A stretch of 64,000 nucleotides of DNA from contig CM068592.1 in the NCBI GenBank assembly GCA_035048485.1, positions 40,828,045 through 40,892,044 of the forward strand, given 5' to 3'. Positions 51,818 to 63,654 of this stretch are shown here, one piece after another; position 1 is the first letter of the stretch; every line of letters starts with the position of its first letter. Under the pieces are notes generated by a model. That model searched no databases. It saw only the letters and a list, made by a program, of their open reading frames with translations, and was not told the DNA's origin. The stretch comes from Pteria penguin (lineage: Eukaryota; Mollusca; Bivalvia; Pterioida; Pteriidae). The position numbers and the translations under genes are program-made.

Positions 51818-54800
51818 CTGAAATGGAAAATCATCAGATTGATTAATAGAATATTTTTGGTAGTGCATTTCAAGAACATTTCTTCTTTTTTCAGTAACAG
51901 AATATAATCAAAAACAATTAAGTAAATAAAAACATTTCTTTTAATTTACATAAACAGAACGCCATTACAATAAAAAAAAAAGAATTATTTTATTTTTCAA
52001 CTTTCATTTTGTATGCAGCCACATTAATATATTCGTTGGTGGCTGTTACTAGCAATAACTTTGTTTTGTTGTCAAGATTTTGTGGAAGTATAGAATTTTT
52101 CATAATTTTCAGTGAGCAACATGTAAAATTATGAGAATGCCCCATACAAACATGCATCATATATTTGAAATTCCAGATTACAATTCAGGATTGGAGTTGG
52201 TGACACTGTAAAGTTTTAAATGGACAGAACAGCAAGCATATAAGAAGCTGGATGGTTGTTTGTTTAAATGCTGATGGGGGGATACATTTCTGATGATGTC
52301 CTAACTGAAGCCAGTGTTAATCAGTTTGTGAAACTCAAATGATCTGATAATTCTGAAATGCCAGACTGGGGATGGTATAGGGCACAGAATCTGAATGAAG
52401 ATCCCGAAGTACAATATCGTAGCAAATAGTATGAGCAGGTTATCCCAAGTGGGGATTTCGGGTATAAAGAAGTACTGGATACCTAGTACAACAGTCAGAG
52501 GGGGAATCCTTTACCTAAATTCTTCCTCAAATATTTCCTCTTCCCCACCCTAACCCCCAATCTTTCAAATGAACCGCCCTGTCAACTAGAGAAAATGCTG
52601 TGGGAAAATTGTCAGTGAGAAACCAACTTGGAGATAAACTGGGTAAATAAGAACCACAGAGTGAAAGTGTAAGGAACTGTTGTTGCTGTTTACTATCTCT
52701 GTGTAACAAGCTCTTTAGTGAACGTGTAAGGAACTGTTGTTTTTGTTTACTATCTCAGTGTAACGAGCCCTTTAGTCAAAGTGTAAGGAACTGTTGTTTT
52801 TGTTTACTATCTCAGCCTAACGAGCCCCTGTGTAAGAACTTGGAACCTGAAAATGTATTCCAGATAAGCATGGTATTTATCAGTGTTCGACACATCCAGA
52901 GTGAATTTAATAACATGAAGGATTTTTTCCGGACCAAAGATAAACTTCAAGATATTCAGGATATTCAAGATATCAGTGTGAGATATCGAAGTATCACTGT
53001 ACTTGGTTTATCACCTGGAAACCAATAACCACAATCTTTTATCACCTGGAAACCAATAACCACAATCTTTTTTACTATCAGTGACATTAAATTTCAACCT
53101 GATGACCCCATAAATTTAAATAAGTCTTCCGCTTTTAATAAGGGGGCATAAAATCACCATTGCTTAAAGAATCAAATTATCTGTACATGCATTGATTTGC
53201 ACATTCTTCAAAATTCAATACCTTTGCCTAAATAGTTGATCTTTGTCGAGAATCTTTTCTTCAAAAGTTTCTTCCTCTGCTCTGTTGTGAATCCTCTTCT
53301 TCCTAATTTCCTCTGATACAGAGAGGAATAGTATAAGAGTAGGTTTCAACAAATCACTTGGCCATCTATAGACACTATGGTTCACGCTGGGAAGGTCAGT
53401 CTTGCTACTTTCATTTGCAATCCCATATGCTGCAGTACTGTGCCAAAATCTGAAGAAACAATGAATTAACGGTAAAGTTCATTCTGTTATACCTTAAACA
53501 TAGCGTAATCAAAGATTACCAAAGCTGGTCTTGATGGGGTGTTTGTAAGTCAAACACCAAAACCTCAATGAAGAAGAAAACAGGAAACCCTCAAAGACAG
53601 TATTATCGGACTGCAAAGCAGAAACCATTAAAATCGATGTCTACAAATGAACTAAGTTTGTTAAAAGGCATCAATAAAGGTATAAAAGAAATCATGCAAT
53701 AAAAAAAACTGCCGAGGTCATAACATTTAGATGGACAGGATGTTAACTGCAAATCGTTGATGCCAGATGGTCTTGATATTACCCATTCATGGACAAAACT
53801 GTTTATGAAAACCAGTCAATAAGGGCTGTGGAAGGTCATAATGTAAATATTCAGGTTTCAAATGACAACACTAGTCATTGGGAATATGTATATGAAATAA
53901 GAACACTCTATTCCCAGAAAGTAAGCATTCATTCTTTGATACACTTATTTACACTTATGAAACTATCCATAGACAATATGGCTGCAACACGAGAGGTAAC
54001 TATGGTATATATGATCACAACATGAACCACTAAAGTAAGTCTGATCAGCATATCACAACATGAACCACTAAAGTAAGTCTGATCAGTGTATCACAACATG
54101 CACCACTAAAGTAAGTCTGATCAGTGTATCACAACATTAACCACTAAAGTAAGTCTGATCAGTGTATCACAACATGAACCACTAAAGTAAGTCTGATCAG
54201 TGTATCACAACATGAACCACTAAAGTACGTCTGATCAGTGTATCACAACATGAACCACTAAAGTACGTCTGATCAGTGTATCACAACATGAACCACTAAA
54301 GTAAGTCTGATCAGTGTATCACAACATGAACCACTAAAGTAAGTCTGATCAGTGTATCACAACATGGACCACTAAAGTACGTCTGATCAGTGTATCACAA
54401 CATGAACCACGAAAGTAAGTCTGATCAGTGTATCACAACATGGACCACTAAAGTAAGTCTGATCAGTGTATCACAACATGAACCACTAAAGTACGTCTGA
54501 TCAGTGTATCACAACATGAACCACTAAAGTAAGTCTGATCAGTGTATCACAACATGAACCACTAAAGTAAGTCTGATCAGTGTATCACAACATGGACCAC
54601 TAAAGTACGTCTGATCAGTGTATCACAACATGAACCACGAAAGTAAGTCTGATCAGTGTATCACAACATGGACCACTAAAGTAAGTCTGATCAGTGTATC
54701 ACAACATGAACCACTAAAGTAAGTCTGATCAGTGTATCACAACATGAACCACGAAAGTAAGTCTGATCAGCGTATCACAACATGAACCACTAAAGTAAGT

Positions 54801-57800
54801 CTGATCAGTGTATCACAACATGGACCACTAAAGTAAGTCTGATCAGTGTATCACAACATTAACCACTAAAGTAAGTCTGATCAGTGTATCACAACATGAA
54901 CCACGAAAGTAAGTCTGATCAGTGTATCACAACATGGACCACTAAAGTAAGTCTGATCAGTGTATCACAACATGAACCACTAAAGTAAGTCTAATTAGTG
55001 TATCACAACATGGACCACTAAAGTAAGTCTGATCAGTGTATCACAACATGAACCACTAAAGTACGTCTGATCAGTGTATCACAACATGGACCACTAAAGT
55101 AAGTCTGATCAGTGTATCACAACATGAACCACGAAAGTAAGTCTGATCAGCGTATCACAACATGGACCACTAAAGTAAGTCTGATCAGTGTATCACAACA
55201 TGAACCACGAAAGTAAGTCTGATCAGTGTATCACAACATGGACCACTAAAGTAAGTCTGATCAGTGTATCACAACATGAACCACTAAAGTAAGTCTGATC
55301 AGTGTATCACAACATGAACCACTAAAGTAAGTCTGATCAGTGTATCACAACATGGACCACTAAAGTAAGTCTGATCAGTGTATCACAACATGAACCACTA
55401 AAGTAAGTCTGATCAGTGTATCACAACATGGACCACTAAAGTAAGTCTGATCAGTGTATCACAACATGGACCACTAAAGTAAGTCTGATCAGTGTATCAC
55501 AACATGAACCACTAAAGTAAGTCTGATCAGTGTATCACAACATGAACCACGAAAGTAAGTCTGATCAGTGTATCACAACATGGACCACTAAAGTAAGTCT
55601 GATCAGTGTATCACAACATGAACCACTAAAGTAAGTCTGATCAGTGTATCACAACATGAACCACGAAAGTAAGTCTGATCAGTGTATCACAACATGAACC
55701 ACTAAAGTAAGTCTGATCAGTGTATCACAACATGAACCACTAAAGTACGTCTGATCAGTGTATCACAACATGAACCACTAAAGTAAGTCTGATTAGCGTA
55801 TCACAACATGAACCACGAAAGTAAGTCTGATCAGTGTATCACAACATGAACCACGAAAGTAAGTCTGATCAGTGTATCACAACATGAACCACTAAAGTAA
55901 GTCTGATCAGTGTATCACAACATGAACCACTAAAGTAAGTCTGATCAGTGTATCACAACATGAACCACGAAAGTAAGTCTGATCAGTGTATCACAACATG
56001 AACCACTAAAGTAAGTCTGATCAGTGTATCACAACATGAACCACTAAAGTACGTCTGATCAGTGTATCACAACATGAACCACTAAAGTAAGTCTGATTAG
56101 TGTATCACAACATGAACCACTAAAGTACGTCTGATCAGTGTATCACAACATGAACCACGAAAGTAAGTCTGATCAGCGTTTCACAACATGAACCACTAAA
56201 GTACGTCTGATCAGTGTATCACAACATGAACCACTAAAGTAAGTCTGATTAGCGTATCACAACATGAACCACTAAAGTAAGTCTGATCAGTGTATCAACA
56301 TGCACCACTAAAGTAAGTCTGATCAGTGTATCACAACATGGACCACTAAAGTAAGTCTGATCAGTGTATCACAACATTAACCACTAAAGTAAGTCTGATC
56401 AGCGTATCACAACATGAACCACTAAAGTAAATCTGATCAGCGTATCACAACATGAACCACTAAAGTACGTCTGATCAGCGTATCACAACATGAACCATTA
56501 AAGTAAGTCTGATCAGTGTATCACAACATGGACCACTAAAGTAAGTCTGATTAGCGTATCACAACATGAACCACTAAAGTAAGTCTGATCAGTGTATTAC
56601 AAGTAAGTCTGATCAGCGTATCACAACATGAACCACTAAAGTAAGTCTGATCAGTGTATCACAACATGAACCACTAAAGTAAGTCTGATTAGTGTATCAC
56701 AACATGAACCACTAAAGTAAGTCTGATCAGTGTATCACAACATGAACCACTAAAGTAAGTCTGATCAGTGTATCACAACATGAACCACTAAAGTAAGTCT
56801 GATTAGTGTATCACAACATGAACCACTAAAGTACGTCTGATCAGTGTATCACAACATGAACCACGAAAGTAAGTCTGATCAGCGTATCACAACATGAACC
56901 ACTAAAGTACGTCTGATCAGTGTATCACAACATGAACCACTAAAGTAAGTCTGATTAGCGTATCACAACATGAACCACTAAAGTAAGTCTGATCAGTGTA
57001 TCACAACATGCACCACTAAAGTAAGTCTGATCAGTGTATCACAACATGGACCACTAAAGTAAGTCTGATCAGTGTATCACAACATTAACCACTAAAGTAA
57101 GTCTGATCAGTGTATCACAACATGAACCACTAAAGTAAATCTGATCAGCGTATCACAACATGAACCACTAAAGTACGTCTGATCAGCGTATCACAACATG
57201 AACCATTAAAGTAAGTCTGATCAGTGTATCACAACATGGACCACTAAAGTAAGTCTGATTAGCGTATCACAACATGAACCACTAAAGTAAGTCTGATCAG
57301 TGTATTACAAGTAAGTCTGATCAGCGTATCACAACATGAACCACTAAAGTAAGTCTGATCAGTGTATCACAACATGAACCACTAAAGTAAGTCTGATTAG
57401 TGTATCACAACATGAACCACTAAAGTAAGTCTGATCAGTGTATCACAACATGAACCACTAAAGTAAGTCTGATCAGCGTATCACAACATGAACCACTAAA
57501 GTAAGTCTGATCAGTGTATCACAACATGAACCACTAAAGTAAGTCTGATTAGCGTATCACAACATGAACCACTAAAGTAAGTCTGATCAGCATATCACAA
57601 CATGAACCACTAAAGTAAGTCTGATCAGAGTATCACAACATGAACCACTAAAGTAAGTCTGATTAGCGTATCACAACATGAACCACTAAAGTAAGTCTGA
57701 TTAGTGTATCACAACATGAACCACGAAAGTAAGTCTGATCAGTGTATCACAACATGAACCACTAAAGTAAGTCTAATTAGTGTATCACAACATGAACCAC

Positions 57801-60800
57801 TAAAGTAAGTCTGATCAGTGTATCACAACATGAACCACTAAAGTAAGTCTGATCAGTGTATCACAACATGAATCACTAAAGTAAGTCTGATCAGAGTATC
57901 ACAACATGAACCACTAAAGTAAGTCTGATCAGAGTATCACAACATGAACCACTAAAGTAAGTCTGATTAGCGTATCACAACATGAACCACTAAAGTAAGT
58001 CTGATCAGTGTATCACAACATGAACCACTAAAGTACGTCTGATCAGTGTATCACAACATGAACCACTAAAGTACGTCTGATCAGTGTATCACAACATGGA
58101 CCACTAAAGTAAGTCTGATTAGTGTATCACAACATGGACCACTAAAGTAAGTCTGATCAGTGTATCACAACATGAACCACTAAAGTAAGTCTGATCAGTG
58201 TATCACAACATGAACCACTGAAGTAAGTCTGATCAGTGTATCATTTGTACTTGTCAAAAAAATTAGTCACTCAAACAGATTGTGTTGGTCAGATGCAACA
58301 TTAAAAAAGAATTCTAAAAGTTACGTGCCATCTCAATATGAACCACTAATGTCGCTCAAGTGCAGCATGTAAGTCAGATGTAGCATCAAAAGCATGAAAT
58401 GAACTCGACAACTCAAGTTGCACCATTGATGTCAGATCAATAACTGTAACGCTTGTAGTTAGTCCAAAACTGGGTTACATCAAATAACTGAACGTGATGT
58501 GTGCAACGACAAAGTGATTTAACACGCTCAATGCTCAGTCTGAAGGAATGAAATTACAAAGCAGAGAAACATTCCCCCTATGCCAACGATTCTGCGAAAT
58601 ATCATTCAAATCTGTGCAATGGGTAAAAAGTTATGGTCTGCACATTTACCCATCATATGCATTGTGACCTTGTCCTTACCGATATGACCTTAGTTCAAGG
58701 TCATGACATACCCTTGAGTCCTGGGCAACAGTTCTGTTAAATATTACTCAAATCCATGAAAGGGATCAAAAGTTATGGCCAAGACAAAGATTTAACCATC
58801 AAATGCAATGTGACATTGACCTTGCAGATATAACCTTGGTTCAAAGTCAAGACACACCCTTGGGTACTGAGCAACAATTCTGTGAAATATTATTCAAATG
58901 CCTTTTTGGGGTAAAGAGTTATGACCCGGACAAAGATTTACTCATCAAATGCATTGTGACCTTGACCTTGCAGATATCACCTTTGAGTCAGGGCATGACA
59001 CACCCTTGGGTCCTGGGCAAGAATTCCGTGAAATATTAGTCAAATCCCTACAAGGTGTAAAAAGTTATGGCCTGGACAAGAATCTAACTGACATAAGCAC
59101 TGTGACCTTGACCTTGCAGATATGATCTTGAAAATCATTCATCCTCCAGTCATAAAAAATGTGTGTGCAAAGTTAAAATGTTCTAGCATAAACAATTAGG
59201 TTTGTACCTTGTTTAAAATGAACATTCTCAAAAATTTGCTATTTTTGCCTCCAAAATGACCTTGAACATGACCTTGATATTGAAAATCAATGAGGTTTGT
59301 CCCCATGCCATTAAAAATAAGCATACTGAGTTTGAAAGTCCTAGCCTAACCATATGGTCTGTATCGTGTTAACAATGTGCAGATATACTCATGGATCCAC
59401 AGACCCACACGCCATACCACAATACATCTGTCTACAACGGGCGTATAAAAACTGAAATTCAATGCAGGGACAAACCTTTACAAATTCAACATGGGGGCCA
59501 ACTGGGCCCCAAGTTTTAAAACTTTAGGAGCCCAGAACAAAAATTGGCAGCCCAGAAAAAAATACATAAAATTAAGTTGGCATTGATTTTAACCAATCTG
59601 TTGAGAAGTGATGACTCAATTATTTTTTCATGATTCTTTTGAGATAGGCCCTTTCATGTTAACTGTGGGATTGATGTTTTGAATGGAAAATAGTTACGTT
59701 TCCTGTGAAATATTTGATGTCATAATGTAATTTTCATTGTACCTTACGTCATTTTGCAAGAACAGTGATGATTTTGCCACTCCATACATAAGTTCCGCAG
59801 TTAACGTGAAAGGGTCTATTGTTTGTTGTTCCTTTTACTGGGGGCCGAGACATCCCTTCCAGGAATCTCCACATTGTTGATGATCTGAACTTGGCCGTTG
59901 ATGTTTTAAAAAATCTACGTCACTCATGCGTTCTTGTCATTACTTACATAAATTTATTATTATATCATACATGACAAGATCACATTTGCGAGTGACATTT
60001 ATATGCAATTACTGCAACATCATTGGCCTGTAATTTGGGTTGAAATGCGTTTAAATGTAGACGTAATACAACCATTAAATTTAGAGAGTTTTGCTGATTA
60101 AGACAGATTCTGTTAAAATGGCTGAAGCCGTGTCCGGGAATTCGATTCAGAATGCGAAAAGTTCGAGTGTTTATACAACATGTAGTTTTTAATTTTCAAT
60201 CGCCACATGGGCGATCAGGACTTGAGGGTTTGGGGGCCCAGCTAAAATTTTGGTAGCCATGGGCGACTGGGTGACCGCCAATTTCCATCCCTGCAATGCA
60301 TGTAGTAAACCAAAAATTGATTTAAGAATTTCAACCATTACAAATCAAAAGTATAAATTTGGTTGGTTATTTACATATGACTGATTCCCTACAAAGCATG
60401 GTTACTAATAATAATCTTGCTCAAAGCAGTCTCAAACAACTTCATGTTACATGCCTACAGACTAACTGTACCTCTTAAATCCAATATATACCAAACAAAT
60501 TTTGGAAATGGTGAAATTTCCACTTTTTTTCTGGTTTACCTGTCCATGATAACTGGTCTTTCTTGACATTCTCTGGATATTTCCATAGCAACAATATAGT
60601 TACCAAGGCAATAGTATGCTCTTCTCACTAACTCTGGAAGAGAGTCAAAAAACTTCCTCAAATGTTGGATATGGTGGGGAGGGGTGTAGTATCGGGCTGC
60701 ATTTAATTTCTTCTCTAAAGTTTCAGTAAGAGTTGTCTTTCCTGTAATGCGAAACATTAATATGTAATATCACATATAATAATTATATAATATTATTACA

Positions 60801-63376
60801 CTTTAGTATTAAAAGTTTCATCAAAACATGTACAAAGTGAGTGATGACGAATACAAAATAATCTATTATAAGAAAGGGGGCACATTCCTTTATATTGCCT
60901 CTATAGTTGTAGACTTTAAAAGATTTCAATTAGAATAACACAATGTACATGGATTACGGTAAACATTATCCAATGAATAGTTTCAGAGGAGAAGTGTACA
61001 CAATTATAATAGCTTCTGGCTGCCAAGTAGGCCAGATAACAAACGATTATTTAAAAAAAAAGACTGCTATAATTGACCAGTACATATCAAAATATTGAAA
61101 AACAAGAAAACTGATCATGATTTGGACTTAGAAATATCTCCATTATATTTGTACCTGTTGCATCCAACCCTTCCACGACGACAAACGGATGCTTCATCCC
61201 CGCCCTCATCATCTCTACATCTAATGGCTCAGGAACAAGACCATCATAAATCTTCAGTAGTTCTTGAACTTCCTCTTGATCTTTGCACTTTAAAAAGTTT
61301 AACAGTTTAATATCATGTGGTTCATTTGCATCACAATTACATTTGTAAAACTTGAAAATATTTAAAAACAGCATTTTTTTGTAACTTTTCTTATTTCAAA
61401 GATTCCTATCTCGGTGAAATTTCTCTTCATAATTAAATAGTGAATCATAAAAATTATTCTTGGAGGATCTCAAAACTAAGCATTTAGTTAGAATCACCAG
61501 GTTTAACACACCTAAAATCACCGGGTTTAACACAGCTAAAGTCACCAGGTTTAACACAGCTAAAATCACCTGGTTTAACACGGCTTAAATCACCTGCTTG
61601 GTTTCACACAGCACACATTTACAACGAACACAACAGGTGAAGAGCTGCAGCAAGTGACTCCCTCTGGATAAAATCCTGTTTATTCTCTAAGGTAGAGACA
61701 GAAGCAGAGATGTTGAAATTTTTCTGATCCTGTCAGACATTTGGACTGACAGATTTATAAAGTCTGTCAGTCCGGAAAGAATTCTGTCAGTCCGAACAAA
61801 ATTGTATGACAATCTTTTCATTGTTTGTAAATTAAAAGCTGTCATTTTATCATTTTGTTTAATTATCCATTCACTTTAATCCAGAGATTGTTGACGCACA
61901 TATGTACATGGTATTTTTAACATAATACACATTCTTCAGCAGATTTTTTGAATTTTTTGGTTGCGTATTATACACAGGATTAGAAATTCGTTATATTTCA
62001 TCCCTCTCACCAGGTGACCAGGCTGAGGAAGAATAAGCACCCCTGTTGTGCTAGCACACCCATGAAACAATGTATATTTCATGATCCTTTCAATTACCTC
62101 TAATCTTTTTAAACATTTGGTTTCGAGTTTGATACCCGCATACCATTAACTTTGATACGTCCGTTACGGCTAAGGTACATGTAAAGTAAGGGAAAGGTTT
62201 AAAAGTTGCCGATTTACAGAGTTATTAAGGTGTCGATTATATACCATCCCGTCAGTTGTGTTTATCGATGTTTATTTAGACGCATCGTTTAAATTGTAAT
62301 CACTTTCGCTGGCAGCTGCCGGTTTTGATATAACAATAGAATTTGATAGTAAAGATAAATGACGCAGTACCTGAATATGGTCTTTGAATGCATCAATATT
62401 GTCTAGGTGTTTTACGATATCTTTTTACTCTCCAGAAAGTTGTATTTTATCAGTATCAAAGACCGTCAATAGATCACTGCAGGTATCAGATATTAACAAG
62501 AACACTTCCCGGACAATTAACTTTCTCATTTACTAAATGTTTGCTGCGAGTTTTGCCATCATGTTTAAATGGACAGTCATTACACAGGCACCATTTTATG
62601 GATAATCATAGGTCACTAAATGTACCACAAATGTCCCAGCCAGACATCTTGCATATCTACATAACCTAATGTAGACTGTGATATCGAGCTCACTTTCAAG
62701 GTGAACCAAAATGTTTCAATAATTATGCAACACAATTCATCTGATCTCAAGGATTTGGAACATACTGTAAATAAATATATATTGCCTTTTCTAAAATCAT
62801 CCTAGCACGTTGGTAGTCATGGAAAACTGGACATATCTCCAAATTATCAAATATAGGCGAGTCAGCTTCATTTCTCTTGATGTGAAAACTTTCTTCTTTT
62901 ATGATTTTAGAACTATCTGTACAGTATGTAATGCATGAAAACTTATGATTTTTCATGGAGATTTGTTTGTAGTCTTTATATCCACTTTGCTTGGCCATGG
63001 ACCTCAGTGTAGGAAGTATTTCACAAGATTCTGGTCCCGGACAGTAACATGCAACCCCTCGTACCAATGTATTGTCCGTCTGTCTAATGACAACGAGCGC
63101 AATTTCCGATAGATTATTCGAAGACACTTTTCTAAGAAAAGTGTGAGACCGAATAGCACTGTTGATAAATTGCATCATGCAAGTCTTATTATCAGAATCA
63201 ACACGTGGAATAAACAAGTAGACGGTGTAATCAGAGAAAGTGAAAGTAGAAGGCAAGTTTTGATCTTGAGCAGCAGTCACGTCATCATTAGACCCATCGA
63301 TGGGAGTTAATCTCACTGTTTGGTCAGGGAATATGATGCTTATACAGCTTATATCATCACTTAAGTTTTCAGTCAT
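51682..63376 (-). CDS. CMPK2: CMPK2, UMP-CMP kinase 2 (thymidylate-kinase family)
   Basis: This nucleoside monophosphate kinase phosphorylates (d)UMP/(d)CMP. In vertebrates it is mitochondrial and interferon-induced. Exons in transcript order: 63376-62766, about 61350-61155, 60741-60540, 53449-53222, 51817-51682. Homology to human CMPK2 is clear from FVVVEGLDATG|KTTLTETLEKK (P-loop), through ELVRRAYYCLGNYIVAMEIS and PVIMDRFWHSTAAYGIANES (DRF/Y-W motif), VYRWPSDLLKPTLILFLSVS and LFRQRLCEAYRRMNNPSAVE (LID and end). The N-terminal 200 residues (MTENLSDDISCISIIFPDQT..) are divergent, as in the family, and show no obvious mitochondrial presequence. Total is about 458 residues against 449 in human. 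The exon 1/exon 2 phases do not match, so a small exon may be missing. An IRF-type site and an NRF-1 site lie upstream. Confidence 0.93.
51818..53221 (-). other. CMPK2 intron 4; 58-bp repeat inside
   Basis: Unremarkable AT-rich intron apart from a three-copy 58-bp repeat at 52666-52836 and a 32-bp direct duplication, 'tatcacctggaaaccaataa'.., at about 53010-53070. Confidence 0.6.
52666..52836. repeat. 58-bp tandem repeat, 3 copies
   Basis: Units start 'gtgtaaggaactgttgtt' at 52667, 52724 and 52781, then 'tgtttactatctcagtgtaa' + 'cgagccctttagt'. Confidence 0.85.
53222..53449 (-). CDS. CMPK2: CMPK2 exon 4: DRFW motif and LID
   Basis: Completes Arg of DRFWHSTAAYGIANESSKTD, then LPSVNHSVYRWPSDLLKPTL and ILFLSVSEEIRKKRIHNRAE through KDQLFRQ. 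A GC donor at ttag|gcaaag was considered, but caaag|gtattg gives the FRQR continuation seen in the family. Confidence 0.92.
54013..58243. repeat. 38-bp satellite array, ~111 units, in CMPK2 intron 3
   Basis: The unit is gatcagtgtatcacaacatg + aaccactaaagtaagtct. Common variants are aaccac/gaccac, ctaaag/cgaaag, aagtct/acgtct and tgtatc/cgtatc. A truncated unit (tgtattacaagtaagtctga) occurs twice, 708 bases apart (about 56593 and 57301). The neighbouring variant order also repeats, showing duplication of a block of about 18.6 units. Each unit contains TGATCA and a plus-strand gtaagt. No spacers and no coding capacity. Confidence 0.98.
58600..59455. mobile_element. 'tatacgccc'-family tandem-module element, reverse orientation
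   Basis: Ends in 'caacgggcgtataaaa' after 'cagacccacacgccatacc'. Modules with 'gtgaccttgaccttgcagat', 'cttgggtcctgggcaa' and 'gtgaaatattattcaaat' repeat about every 140 bases at 58660-59130. The organisation is the same as at 21962-22816. Confidence 0.7.
59465..60293. mobile_element. 829-bp element with short inverted ends and caatg duplication
   Basis: The ends cagggac.. and ..catccctg are inverted, with an inner ggggccaactgggcccc / gggggcccagct pair. The direct repeat caatg flanks both sides (59460-59464, 60294-60298). CAGGG ends suggest hAT-like, but the duplication is shorter than 8 bp. Confidence 0.55.
60540..60741 (-). CDS. CMPK2: CMPK2 exon 3: GKTT and NMP-binding region
   Basis: Encodes GKTTLTETLEKKLNAARYYT, PPHHIQHLRKFFDSLPELVR and RAYYCLGNYIVAMEISRECQ, ending PVIMD. 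The acceptor is cattacag and the donor is gtaaac. It ends in phase 2. Confidence 0.93.
60742..61154 (-). other. CMPK2 intron 2
   Basis: 413 bases of AT-rich intron with no element. It splits the P-loop codon for Gly before Lys. Confidence 0.7.
61155..61350 (-). CDS. CMPK2: CMPK2 exon 2: first half of P-loop
   Basis: Encodes FYKCNCDANEPHDIKLLNFL, ..KDQEEVQELLKIYDGLVPEP and RAGMKHPFVVVEGLDATG. The donor g|gtacaa splits the glycine before Lys. The acceptor tattttcaag at 61351 gives phase 0, which does not match exon 1's phase 2, so the start is tentative. Confidence 0.8.
61351..62765 (-). other. CMPK2 intron 1 region (may hide a small exon)
   Basis: Holds a 24-bp repeat (61492-61600), a small hairpin ggactgacaga / tctgtcagtcc at 61752-61783, and a gcgtattatacaca fragment at about 61964. 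Phase arithmetic calls for an extra exon of length 3n+1 between exons 1 and 2, but I could not identify it. Confidence 0.45.
61492..61600. repeat. 24-bp tandem repeat, ~4.5 copies
   Basis: Units of aatcaccaggtttaacacag + ctaa with few substitutions. Confidence 0.9.
62766..63376 (-). CDS. CMPK2: CMPK2 exon 1
   Basis: Starts MTENLSDDISCISIIFPDQT and ends ..CPVFHDYQRARMILEKAIYI plus YL. The end aligns with human VVFPDREAARAVLEE. The donor gtatgt at 62765 leaves phase 2. The first ATG after an upstream stop-containing leader was chosen. Confidence 0.85.
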
Positions 63377-63468
63377 TTTGACCAGTCTCGCCCGTTCCCT
63401 CCTTCTGTCCTTGAGTTTATCTATCTTTACATTGCATTGCGCGCTTTTCCACGTAATGTAAACAAAAT

Positions 63469-63486
63469 ACTTTCACTTTCGATTTC
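63469..63486 (-). promoter_or_regulatory. IRF/ISRE-type element upstream of CMPK2
   Basis: On the minus strand this reads GAAATCGAAAGTGAAAGT: three GAAA half-sites each spaced by two bases, the classic IRF-binding layout (GAAANNGAAA). It begins 93 bases upstream of the CMPK2 ATG, in the right position for a proximal promoter element. Confidence 0.7.
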
Positions 63487-63642
63487 TATCAAAGACGAGC
63501 CCGAATGCTAACAGTATAACTTTTTAACGAAAATTATATCATTTCAGATTATTTCATCGGCAGTTACACTAGTTACGACTGCAGGGGAGAGCTATTTTGT
63601 CCGGTGTAGCGTGAAATCCGCCAGCCCCGTGAAATTTGCCAG

Positions 63643-63654
63643 TGCGCATGCGCA
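63643..63654. promoter_or_regulatory. NRF-1-type palindrome upstream of CMPK2
   Basis: TGCGCATGCGCA is a perfect match to the NRF-1 (alpha-Pal) consensus, 267 bases upstream of the CMPK2 start. It lies between two copies of 'ccccgtgaaatttgccag' (about 63626 and 63671). NRF-1 commonly drives genes for mitochondrial proteins. Confidence 0.55.

Noticed and set aside
53222..53231. GC donor (ttag|gcaaag) for CMPK2 exon 4
   Set aside because: The GT donor five bases on gives the FRQR.. continuation shared with human CMPK2, so the GC site is not needed.
54013..58243. CRISPR-like regular repeats
   Set aside because: Units abut directly with no unique spacers, and the sequence is eukaryotic; this is a satellite.
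62388..62669. 93-codon plus-strand frame in CMPK2 intron 1
   Set aside because: No recognised features, antisense to the gene, no splice or start support.
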